Below the pieces are notes generated by a model that searched no databases, had not been told where the DNA came from, and was given only the letters and a program-made list of their open reading frames with translations. Below, piece after piece: positions 23,964 through 31,206 of a stretch of 40,685 nt of DNA (its first letter is position 1; every line of letters begins with the position of its first letter). Source of the stretch: Treponema sp. GTDB lineage: Bacteria; Spirochaetota; Spirochaetia; Treponematales; Treponemataceae. The translations under genes were made by a program, and so were the position numbers. The DNA is taken from assembly GCA_017617145.1 (NCBI GenBank), contig JAFZWX010000239.1, positions 1-40,685 of the forward strand, given 5' to 3'.

Positions 23964-24965
23964 ATGGGAAGAAAAATAAAACAGGAAAATCCTTTAATTC
24001 CAATTGATGATTATGAAAATCAGTTATTCGGAGCATTGGAAGAAAGTAAAGGAAACAATCAATTATCTCTAAGCTACATACCAAGCTTTTTTACAACAGC
24101 GTCATTGCCGTTTAAAAATCTTAATAAAACAGAATTTATCCGCAAGGCCAGCAACGGAATCTCTTTGTTCTTAAACTCACCTACAAACGTTCCTTATGGC
24201 CGTTATGGGCGCCTTTTGCTCAGCGTTTTTACAACACATGCAGTTGTTTCAAAAGAAAAGAATGCTCCTGTAGTAATTGAGTTTGATTCTATGGCAGATC
24301 TTCTTAAAGAAATGCAGCTTCCACGCCAGCGAGGAAAAGACATAAAAGAGCAGCTTGAATGCTTTAAGCGCGCAACCTTTTCTTTTGAACTCAGAGTAGA
24401 AGAACAGCAGCAGGCTCATTTGTTTGAAAATTTATATGCCCCTGGTGAAAAGCTTCCAAAGGGTGAAGTAACAGTACGCACAACTTCTACAGGAACAATT
24501 TTGTTTACAGAAGGCGTACAGTTCCAGGAAATTATTGATGACAAGACAACCCGCATTGGAAAATTCAAAGTCGTTCTTTCTGCAAACTTTGCAGGCTTTT
24601 GTCAGCAGCATGCAGTTCCAATTAATTACACTGTTTATAAAGATATTGCAAGTCCTGCCGGAAAAGATATTTATGCATGGCTTGTTTACAGGAATAATGG
24701 AATTAAAAAAGACAAGCCTGTATTTGTTCCACGCGATAAGCTTATTGAACAGTTTATGCCTGTAGGGGAGGGCTCTGATCCAAAAACTGCCAATGTAAAT
24801 TACTCAAGAATTATTGAACAGATAAGAGAAATCAAATCTAAGTATTATCCTGAACTTAAAGTAGATATTGATTCTTCTGGAGCAGGAATTACCTTACACA
24901 AAAGTCCAACTCCTGTATTGAAAGATGATGTTAGATATGCTCTTATTTCTTCTTTGACTATGTAA
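23964..24965 (+). CDS. repA: RepA_C-type plasmid replication initiator
   Basis: The 333 residues match the plasmid RepA_C family. The signature is VPYGRYGRLLLSVFTTHAV, corresponding to the family's G-x-x-PR-LLxWxxTEAV, followed by FDSMADLLKEMQLPRQRGKD and KRATFSFEL, and a second winged-helix-like half (INYTVYKDIASPAGKDIYAWLVYR). It binds iterons and opens the origin. A GTG at 23952 also opens the frame, but the ATG at 23964 is preceded by GTGGTGGG and begins at MGRKIKQ. The stop TAA is part of the first downstream iteron (24961), so the coding end and origin are fused. Iterons upstream of parA suggest that Rep also touches par expression. Confidence 0.85.
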   Translation: MGRKIKQENPLIPIDDYENQLFGALEESKGNNQLSLSYIPSFFTTASLPFKNLNKTEFIRKASNGISLFLNSPTNVPYGRYGRLLLSVFTTHAVVSKEKNAPVVIEFDSMADLLKEMQLPRQRGKDIKEQLECFKRATFSFELRVEEQQQAHLFENLYAPGEKLPKGEVTVRTTSTGTILFTEGVQFQEIIDDKTTRIGKFKVVLSANFAGFCQQHAVPINYTVYKDIASPAGKDIYAWLVYRNNGIKKDKPVFVPRDKLIEQFMPVGEGSDPKTANVNYSRIIEQIREIKSKYYPELKVDIDSSGAGITLHKSPTPVLKDDVRYALISSLTM

Positions 24966-25291
24966 CAGTTTTGTTATCCAAATTCATTGCAAAATAATGT
25001 AACAGAACTGTTATCTATTCTTAGTTTTTACACAGTTTCCACAGTACTATTATTAGTTAATATATTATTAGTATTATTATTAGATATAATAGTAGGAATA
25101 ACAAAAGTGTGACAGGTGGATAACAAGAGTGTGACAAGCCAATTTTGCTGTATCATTTTCTTCTATATATTACAGAATTTATAAAATTCCGCCAATATAA
25201 CAGAACTGTTACATCAAAAAAGGGTTATCCACCGTCATTTGTGGACAAATATAACCAAACTGTTACATAAATGGATAACAGAAGTGTTACA
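24961..25291. other. Replication origin: iterons, DnaA boxes and AT-rich region
   Basis: Five iterons of the TGTAACAG-NN-CTGTTATC type lie at 24961, 24998, 25196 (inverted), 25250 (inverted, degenerate) and 25274 (inverted), plus two weaker ones at 25097 and 25119. Two DnaA-box-like TTATCCACC sequences face each other at 25115-25123 (reverse) and 25225-25233. An AT-rich stretch at about 25045-25095 (repeats of TATTATTAG) is the likely unwinding element. Iterons change orientation across it, giving an inverted arrangement around the AT-rich core. Confidence 0.82.
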
Positions 25292-25327
25292 TAAATTTAG
25301 TCGTTTTTGATCATCTAAAATCTTTCA

Positions 25328-25359
25328 TATCATTAAATGATATTCCCTTCTGCTACAGT
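25328..25359 (+). promoter_or_regulatory. Palindromic operator plus weak -10 for the MotA-like gene
   Basis: TATCATTAAATGATA (25328-25342) is followed after 11 bp by TACAGT (25354-25359), two bases off the -10 consensus. CAGGAGG precedes the ATG at 25379. Confidence 0.65.
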
Positions 25360-25378
25360 TTAAGTACAGGAGGCGTTC

Positions 25379-26230
25379 ATGACAAAGAAAACCAGGAATT
25401 TTTTATTAACTGTTTTTGAATATTGTCTTAAGGAAATGTTTCTTGCAAAACGCGAAGGAGTTCTGGCGCTGGAGGTTGATTGTTATAGTGATAGTCTTAC
25501 TGGAAATGGCAAGATTATCTTTAACAAAAAAGTTGATGATTTTATATCTCGGTTATTGCGTTTTATTGTAGATGCCTGGTATTCAACAGAAGGAAATTTA
25601 GAACTTCTTAAATACATGAGTCGATGGACCAGCAAAAAAACAAAAACCGCTCTTCAAATTGCTTCTACCTGTATGGATTATCTTGCAACCGGAAAAAATC
25701 CGGATACAGTTCTTATGCCCGTTGATGCCTATGTTGGTAAAAAAAATTATAAGTATTTCATAGACTCTTATAAAAAAGTGGAAAGTGAGAATGAAAAGCT
25801 GTCACAAAAATTTGTTCTTACAGCAGACCAAAGAAAACGCATTGAAGAAGTAAATGTTTATTTTAAGATGAAAGAAGCAGAGTGCGAGTTGCTCTTGAAG
25901 AAGAAATATGAAGATCTCTGTACTTTACATGCAAGGGTTCCAGAATTAAAAAAATATTATGCAATTGTTCATCTTCTTTATGTTAGAGATAAAGCAATTG
26001 AGGATACACCTATTTTTACAATTACATCTCTCGAATCAACAGCGAAAAGAGATTCTGGATCTTTTTTTATAGAAGAGTTACCTGTTTGTTATTCATTATT
26101 GTTTTTTTGGAATAGTTGTTTTTGTTGTGATCGCAATATTAAAGAGTTTATGAATATTACAGACGATATCCCTAACAAACTAGAAAAATTTTTGGATATA
26201 GATTATGGCATGGTTATTTGTAATGGCTAA
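25379..26230 (+). CDS. Soluble protein with a MotA cytoplasmic-loop-like segment
   Basis: A 283-residue protein. Near the start is AKREGVLALE (23-32), the hallmark of the MotA loop (usually ARxxGLLALE), followed by DDFISRLLRFIVDAWYSTEG and LELLKYM, which fit the MotA pattern DxFLxxGLxLxVDGxD and the helix after it. None of the four MotA membrane helices is present. The rest (130-283) is helical with several cysteines near the end (CFCCDR) and is unrecognised. In MotA this loop contacts the FliG C-terminal domain, which makes co-occurrence with the FliG paralog and a shared operator suggestive. The match is short, so the call is tentative. Confidence 0.55.
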   Translation: MTKKTRNFLLTVFEYCLKEMFLAKREGVLALEVDCYSDSLTGNGKIIFNKKVDDFISRLLRFIVDAWYSTEGNLELLKYMSRWTSKKTKTALQIASTCMDYLATGKNPDTVLMPVDAYVGKKNYKYFIDSYKKVESENEKLSQKFVLTADQRKRIEEVNVYFKMKEAECELLLKKKYEDLCTLHARVPELKKYYAIVHLLYVRDKAIEDTPIFTITSLESTAKRDSGSFFIEELPVCYSLLFFWNSCFCCDRNIKEFMNITDDIPNKLEKFLDIDYGMVICNG

Positions 26231-26290
26231 AGGGAAAAGGTAATCTGAAATAATGTTGATTATTCCATTTATTCATCTTCATAAGTTTTA

Positions 26291-26323
26291 ATAACTAGCA
26301 TTAATAGGATTTGGTGATATAAT
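26291..26323 (+). promoter_or_regulatory. Promoter copy homologous to 30092-30124 with decayed operator
   Basis: This 33-bp stretch differs at only three positions from 30092-30124 by my count. The extended -10 TGATATAAT is intact (26315-26323), but the left operator arm TATCA has become TAGGA. It probably drives the OGG-like gene free of operator control. Confidence 0.65.
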
Positions 26324-26361
26324 TTTATAAAGTAACAATAATAGGCTTAAAGGATATTTTG

Positions 26362-27006
26362 ATGGAGTTATTAGAACTAGAAAACTTAATAAAAGCGATT
26401 CCTGTTAGAAAGCAGGCTAGCATAGTTAATAAAAAAAGTTGGGAAAAAAAACTCAAAGGTCAAGCTGCCAATAAAAAATTATTTAAGGAAATTTATAAAG
26501 GTGAAATTACCCGCGAAGATATCCTAAAAGAAAACAATCCTAAAAAAAAGATTATGATGACTCTTATGTGGGGATATCCTACAGGTGGGCGTGGAAATAA
26601 TATTTCGAATATTTTAAAAAAAATTGAGAAATTAAGTACAATACTATCTAAGGACGCAGAGCTTACCGAAGAAAGATTTAATCAACTATTAAAAAAATTT
26701 AGGGAGAATGAGATTAAAGGATTAGGCCCATCAACTTGGTCAAAGTTACTATATTTTTTCAATTATTCTATTGAAGGTAATAAATGTCTGATTTATGATC
26801 AAAAAATTGTTTCTTCTCTCAATAGAAAACAATTTTCAGAATTGGCAAATGACGAAAAAAAATATAAACAAAACAAAAATGACTATCTTATTTATTTGAG
26901 AAAAATCAAAGAATGGGCAGAAAAAATAGATGCAAAGGATTCGGATTTACCAGATAAAATAGAGGTTTTTCTATTTTATTTTAATCTTTATTATAAATGG
27001 GATTAA
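26362..27006 (+). CDS. OGG-like DNA glycosylase family protein (HhH fold)
   Basis: A 214-residue protein. The segments MWGYPTGGRGNN, IKGLGPSTWSKLLYFF and KCLIYDQKIVSSLN match the 8-oxoguanine glycosylase-like family often found in mobile regions. The GLGPSTWSKLL stretch fits the helix-hairpin-helix and the YDQKI segment corresponds to the conserved YI-D-x-x-V strand. The ATG at 26362 has AAAGGA at good spacing; the TTG one codon earlier is less likely. The base composition is more AT-rich than the surrounding genes, which suggests separate acquisition. Catalysis cannot be verified from the motifs I see. Confidence 0.55.
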   Translation: MELLELENLIKAIPVRKQASIVNKKSWEKKLKGQAANKKLFKEIYKGEITREDILKENNPKKKIMMTLMWGYPTGGRGNNISNILKKIEKLSTILSKDAELTEERFNQLLKKFRENEIKGLGPSTWSKLLYFFNYSIEGNKCLIYDQKIVSSLNRKQFSELANDEKKYKQNKNDYLIYLRKIKEWAEKIDAKDSDLPDKIEVFLFYFNLYYKWD

Positions 27007-27188
27007 TCATTTCAATTTGTGTTACATCTTCCACCAACTAGGGGGTGTACAGTTAAGGTCTCGCCCTCTTTTAAAGCCTCAAAATCATACCCAGAGTAAT
27101 CAGCGATTTTCGTATTCGAAAAGCCAGGTTTCAGAATCGAGTTTTTTAATGAGTTTTATTTGGATTCTTTTAAGTAATTTCTTAGATT
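27007..27188. other. Short intergenic region without a clear feature
   Basis: About 180 bp between convergent genes. There is no terminator, repeat or convincing gene; a 66-codon open frame crosses it without a ribosome binding site. Confidence 0.5.
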
Positions 27189-27953
27189 TCATATTTTTTC
27201 TAGTTCACTTTGAGTAATATTTGGTTCAAATAAATCTTCTTTGATTCTGTCATAAATCAGCGGATAATTAATAGGAGTCTCTTTATGATTTCTGCAAACT
27301 GTTATGGCTGCCGGACTGTATCTTGATCCACTATCTCGCTGTGTATCTATGATTATATCAGCATATGCTTCAATCATTCGGCTTAGTTCTTCAACTGGTG
27401 TTTTGTTAGCATCGTGAAACCAGCAACAATTTATTACAATCGGAATATTCAGTTGGATAGCTAATTCCTTAAAGGAACTGATAGTTTTCAAAACATCGTC
27501 TGTTTCAGAAATTTCTTTATTTTCTGAAATGGGAATTTGATAAAAATCATCAATGAAAATAATATCAATATTTTTGTTTTGAGAAACTTTTTCTTTTATA
27601 TGTGTACAAAGGTCTTCTAATGGGAGTTTTGTTTTGCTCTTAACGAACATATTGTCACAAAGTAATAATTCTAAGGGCCCATCATTTAATTCCTTTTTTA
27701 CTATATCAAAAGAAAAGATATCATTGGTACAACCCAAAGCCAATTTAATAATATCATTTTCTAAAAGACCGAGAAGGGAAAGAAAAAATGGTATATGAAG
27801 TGTTTCTGAATGACGCACTATATTTATAATCATCTTTGCAAGATATAGATAACCGTAACTATTTTGAATGACGGTCAGTTCCCCAGGATAAAATCCTTCA
27901 ATTCGTTCATCAATAATGTCAATTCCGGTTTTAATAGGTTCTTCTTTATTCAT
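27189..27953 (-). CDS. DnaB C-terminal domain-like protein lacking a P-loop
   Basis: The 254 residues follow the RecA-like core of DnaB: TGIDIIDERIEGFYPGELTVI at the start, Walker B-like IDIIFIDDFYQI (D135, D136), IPIVINCCW where DnaB has PVIALSQL, ELSRMIEAYADIIIDTQRD where DnaB has SGxIEQDADVV, and ITVCRNHKETP in place of the KNRNGPTG strand. At the Walker A position the sequence is NSYGYLYLA with no GKT, so nucleotide binding is unlikely. No DnaB N-terminal domain is present (DnaB is about 450 residues). It could bind DnaB or a loader as a passive partner. The ATG follows CGGAGG; the gene is 46 bp downstream of the 118-residue gene in the same operon. Confidence 0.7.
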   Translation of the reverse strand: MNKEEPIKTGIDIIDERIEGFYPGELTVIQNSYGYLYLAKMIINIVRHSETLHIPFFLSLLGLLENDIIKLALGCTNDIFSFDIVKKELNDGPLELLLCDNMFVKSKTKLPLEDLCTHIKEKVSQNKNIDIIFIDDFYQIPISENKEISETDDVLKTISSFKELAIQLNIPIVINCCWFHDANKTPVEELSRMIEAYADIIIDTQRDSGSRYSPAAITVCRNHKETPINYPLIYDRIKEDLFEPNITQSELEKI

Positions 27954-27999
27954 ATATTCCTCCGTTTATTTCTTTGATACTTTCTGTTCTGTGACAACT

Positions 28000-28356
28000 C
28001 TAAACATGAATTGTAATACAATCATCTGCTCCTAATGTGTAGATACATAATTGGTGTGTAAGAGGTAGAGATTCAATTAGGGTTTTAATGGTAGCATCCA
28101 TATCTGATAATTCTTTTTCTTTGTTACCAGATTTAAGTTGATTATATTGATTTCTAAGTTGCAAATTATCCTGAATTATCTCAAGTACTTTTTCGTAAGG
28201 CTTGAAAAGAAGCAAGGTATCTTGAGGAATAAAACCTTTAAGCTTTTCTGCCAGCTCGTTATTATTAATCATGTCTGCCCAGATACCAACAAACTTCCAT
28301 TCCCAGTCATTTTCTTTGTGAATCATTGTTGATTTGTTCTGTTTTTGATCTTTCAT
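28000..28356 (-). CDS. Uncharacterised 118-residue protein
   Basis: Unrecognised. A helical middle (YEKVLEIIQDNLQLRNQYNQL) likely forms a coiled coil. The N-terminus is charged and polar. The strong CGGAGG before the ATG at 28356 and the operator promoter (28377-28408) support a real gene. It is first in a two-gene operon with the DnaB-like gene, so it may act with that protein. Confidence 0.65.
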   Translation of the reverse strand: MKDQKQNKSTMIHKENDWEWKFVGIWADMINNNELAEKLKGFIPQDTLLLFKPYEKVLEIIQDNLQLRNQYNQLKSGNKEKELSDMDATIKTLIESLPLTHQLCIYTLGADDCITIHV

Positions 28357-28376
28357 AATATGCCTCCGTAACTATA

Positions 28377-28408
28377 ATAATAACGAGCATCATTCTCATT
28401 TAGTGATA
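28377..28408 (-). promoter_or_regulatory. Operator variant plus -10 for the DnaB-like operon
   Basis: TCTCATTTAGTGATA (28394-28408), read leftward, has an 11-bp gap to TATTAT (28377-28382). It overlaps the stop codon of the gene at 28396. Confidence 0.7.
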
Positions 28409-28809
28409 TTCTTAATAAAACGAATCATTCCTTCAGTACGAAGTGCTAGAACTTCTGCTTCTGAATGATCATGTTCCCATTCCTGTTTACGCTGTTCAAA
28501 AAGTTTTGATAAAACAGAGTTTTTGTCTGCGTAAGATTTTTTTACATATTCTTTCATAATATACAAAAACTCTGGATGAAGATGGCAAAGTTTTCGGGTA
28601 TCAGAATGGTCGTAAAAAATATCTTCTGCGTTTTCTGTAAACAAAATCCAGAAGGTGTTTTCATAATTAATATCTACAAACATGTCATTCTGAACAACAA
28701 TATATTCCAGCAACCCAAATTCGAATGTCTGATAATACTGAACATCTAAAATATTAGCGGGAAGATTTGTTTCGGATCTTAATAGTTGAATGGGTTCGTT
28801 ATTATTCAT
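28396..28809 (-). CDS. Uncharacterised 137-residue protein
   Basis: Unrecognised. Mixed alpha/beta, with an aromatic N-terminal half (YYQTFEFGLLEYIVV) and a helical basic C-terminus (LFEQRKQEWEHDHSEAEVLA). GGAGT lies before the ATG, and the gene is 12 bp downstream of the 399-residue gene at 28822, so the two form an operon. The stop codon lies inside the operator of the next transcription unit. Confidence 0.65.
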   Translation of the reverse strand: MNNNEPIQLLRSETNLPANILDVQYYQTFEFGLLEYIVVQNDMFVDINYENTFWILFTENAEDIFYDHSDTRKLCHLHPEFLYIMKEYVKKSYADKNSVLSKLFEQRKQEWEHDHSEAEVLALRTEGMIRFIKNITK

Positions 28810-28821
28810 TTATTACTCCAT

Positions 28822-30021
28822 TTATTCACCTGCCAGTCTGTGTTCGGTGGCAAGGGTTTTTATGTTGTTTTTCATTTCTTCTACAAGTTCTGTTGAGGAT
28901 TTTTTAGATTCTTCGGAAGCTCTTGGGGCAAGAAATTCTGGAAAACTGTGTCTTGTAAAATAAAGGGCGCTACCCTCCAAATATACAAAGCCCTGAGTTT
29001 TGGCATTCAAATATCCAGTTGTTCCATTATAGGTTTTGCCTTTATGAAGAATATATGGGATGCCTTGTTTTTTATATCTTAGGGACGAGCCGATTATTTC
29101 TGAATACGTAACAGGAACCGACACAGAGATTTGGGTTTCATTGTGATACCAGATTCCATGTTCTGAACAATAAGTAATAGATTCGCAGTCAAAAAAAGAT
29201 ATTCCGGCACTTGTATGAATGGTATGTTCAACACCATCTTGGATATAGCGGAATACTTTATCGGAGGCTTTATCTTTTCCAACTATCATTGTATGAAATC
29301 CGTTTGTTTTTATTGAACAGTTTGTGCATTCACCATTGAAGAAATCTTTTTTCTTGCCATCTATGAGGATGTAGTTAAGGTCGGGTTGTTCCAATACGGC
29401 GCGTCCATTTATATCGTAATAGATATATGGAACTTCCTTTCCGATTTTATATTCCTTGCCGTTGTAGTTGTAATAATACCCCGTGGTCCCTGAGCTTGTC
29501 GAAAGGCCGTGTTTTTTTCTGGTTTTCTTTTTAAAGACGAACTGAAAATTATTCTCATTCTGGTAGATGGCAGGAAATACATACGCGTACGGGCCATATT
29601 TTTTTGCCTCAGTAACAAAGAACTGCTCTTTTGTTGTTTTGTCCGGATTATTAATTCTTAAAATATGATACTTTTCATCATATTCAGTTTCTGGTGTGAT
29701 TTTGGCAATATCATCTGCAATTTCTTTTAGTAAGTCCAATGTTTTGTGCCATTTTTCTTCTGATTTTGCATCATATTCTTTGCCTGGGAGATACCATTCA
29801 AAATGCTTTATTGAAAGATTTTCAAGATCACTTGGGTAATAACTTTGTTCAGTCTTTGGACAAACCTCAAACGGTCCATGTACCTTCTGCCCGTCATTTA
29901 CAAAGTATTTAATAATTCCGTTTTTCATTTTGCCGTAGAAGAAAGCAACTCCGTCTTTAAAGCAGAAAGTTTCCAGAAGAAAATCTGCATCGGTTTTACA
30001 AATTAAAGTTGGGTTATTCAT
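28822..30021 (-). CDS. Uncharacterised 399-residue beta-repeat protein, paralog of 31207
   Basis: A beta-rich protein with repeated short strands of the type YxYNGKEY, YYDINGRA and ILIDGKK, suggesting a propeller or solenoid; I cannot assign a family. It shares length and the opening CKTDADFxLxTFCFKDGxAxFYGK with the protein at 31207. Residues around 172-179 (GLSTSSGT) are encoded by a dispersed palindromic repeat inserted in frame (29485-29507), where the paralog has other residues. No signal peptide. AAGGAGG precedes the ATG. It is divergent from the WYL gene at 30131 and has the operator promoter between them. Confidence 0.75.
   Translation of the reverse strand: MNNPTLICKTDADFLLETFCFKDGVAFFYGKMKNGIIKYFVNDGQKVHGPFEVCPKTEQSYYPSDLENLSIKHFEWYLPGKEYDAKSEEKWHKTLDLLKEIADDIAKITPETEYDEKYHILRINNPDKTTKEQFFVTEAKKYGPYAYVFPAIYQNENNFQFVFKKKTRKKHGLSTSSGTTGYYYNYNGKEYKIGKEVPYIYYDINGRAVLEQPDLNYILIDGKKKDFFNGECTNCSIKTNGFHTMIVGKDKASDKVFRYIQDGVEHTIHTSAGISFFDCESITYCSEHGIWYHNETQISVSVPVTYSEIIGSSLRYKKQGIPYILHKGKTYNGTTGYLNAKTQGFVYLEGSALYFTRHSFPEFLAPRASEESKKSSTELVEEMKNNIKTLATEHRLAGE
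29485..29507. repeat. Dispersed palindromic repeat inserted in a coding region
   Basis: GGTCCCTGAGCTTGTCGAAA copy within the 399-residue gene, read on the minus strand as LSTSSGT. Confidence 0.8.
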
Positions 30022-30035
30022 GACATGCCTCCTTG

Positions 30036-30069
30036 CGGCCCTTTGACCTCTTCGACAAGCTCAGGGACC
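30036..30069. repeat. Dispersed palindromic repeat in a 5' leader
   Basis: CTTCGACAAGCTCAGGGACC copy with flanks lies in the untranslated leader of the 399-residue gene at 28822. Confidence 0.7.
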
Positions 30070-30088
30070 GTCTGGACCGCTGGAAATA

Positions 30089-30124
30089 ATAATAACTAGC
30101 ATTAATATCATTTAGTGATATAAT
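30089..30124. promoter_or_regulatory. Divergent operator/promoter controlling a WYL regulator
   Basis: TATCATTTAGTGATA (30106-30120). Read leftward, an 11-bp gap leads to TATTAT (30089-30094) for the 399-residue gene. Read rightward, its right arm is part of an extended -10, TGATATAAT (30116-30124), for the WYL gene. A protein on this site would block the WYL promoter while sitting at the -35 position of the other gene, the layout expected for autorepression plus activation. Confidence 0.75.
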
Positions 30125-30130
30125 CTAAAT

Positions 30131-31192
30131 ATGGGTAAAGAAGATAAACGAGAATCTGGAAAAGAAGTGCTCAGGCTGTTCAGGCTGGATGCGCTTTTGC
30201 AGACCGATAAGTATTATTCAAAAGAGCAGCTTGCAGACCTGCTTGATGTTTCAATTCCTACAGTAGACCGCGACATAAAACGACTGCGCGAAGACTGGCA
30301 TGCTCCGCTTGAATGGGACAGGGACAACGGCGGCTATCATTATACTTCGCAGTTTTTTAAGCTTCCGCATGTTTTTGTTACCGAAGAAGAAATGCCTGCT
30401 TATGCAATGGCCCGTAAGCTTTATAAAATGTTCCAGGATACTCCTCTTTATGAGCCGCTTTTAAAAGTTTTCCAGACCTTTGAAAATCCTGTTGAATCCC
30501 AAATGAACTACAGGGGAAATGTCAATTTTAAAACAGCCAAACCAACCGAACACAAAGCCTGGTTTGAGACCCGCATTGTAATGGGAACACGCCATGTTGC
30601 TTCGGTTGGAAGTGAAGAATGGGATACAATTCTAGAAGCTCTTAAAAACAACTGGGTGCTGGAGTTTGATTATGCCAATGTAACATCCGACAAAAAAACA
30701 AAATCGCGCACAATTGAACCATGGCAGCTTATTTACGATAACGAACAGTGGTACTTAAGAGGCTTGGCTTCGCAGGATGGAAAATCTGTTAGAAAATCAA
30801 TCAGGAACTTTGTAGTTCCACGCATGCAAAACCTTAAGATTTTGCCAACTCATTTTTCGTTACCCGAAGAAAAAATCTGGCAGTTAGATACCTTTGCCGT
30901 AGGATACTTTGGCGCCCTTGCCACTGAACAGATAGAAACCTACAAGTTCATTTTTCAAGGAACCGCTCTTTATTATTCCGAAGCTGAATTTGCCTACACC
31001 AAAACAGTTGAACCATACACTGGCGACATTCCTCACAAAGAAGGTGCAGTACTTGTATTCTTCCGCAGCAATCAGCCTATAGGAATCAAACGCCAGTTCT
31101 TCCCATACGGTGAGGATATAATTCCGCTTGAGCCAAAATGGTTTGTAGAAGAATGGAAAGAAACTGTGCGTGGGATGATGAAATATCTTTAA
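30131..31192 (+). CDS. WYL-domain transcriptional regulator, probably leaderless mRNA
   Basis: A 353-residue WYL regulator. The winged helix is at about residues 30-65 (SKEQLADLLDVSIPTVDRDIKRL). The WYL core is WVLEFDYANVTSDKK to IEPWQLIYDNEQWYLRGLA, followed by the C-terminal LEPKWFVEEWKETVRGM, similar to the WYL protein at 14095. The ATG is only six bases after the -10 TATAAT and has no ribosome binding site, so the transcript probably starts at or next to the start codon. The shared palindrome overlaps this -10, making this protein the best candidate for the regulator of the whole set. It converges on the gene at 31207 without a visible terminator. Confidence 0.9.
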   Translation: MGKEDKRESGKEVLRLFRLDALLQTDKYYSKEQLADLLDVSIPTVDRDIKRLREDWHAPLEWDRDNGGYHYTSQFFKLPHVFVTEEEMPAYAMARKLYKMFQDTPLYEPLLKVFQTFENPVESQMNYRGNVNFKTAKPTEHKAWFETRIVMGTRHVASVGSEEWDTILEALKNNWVLEFDYANVTSDKKTKSRTIEPWQLIYDNEQWYLRGLASQDGKSVRKSIRNFVVPRMQNLKILPTHFSLPEEKIWQLDTFAVGYFGALATEQIETYKFIFQGTALYYSEAEFAYTKTVEPYTGDIPHKEGAVLVFFRSNQPIGIKRQFFPYGEDIIPLEPKWFVEEWKETVRGMMKYL

Positions 31193-31206
31193 CTTTGCCG
31201 GAATTT

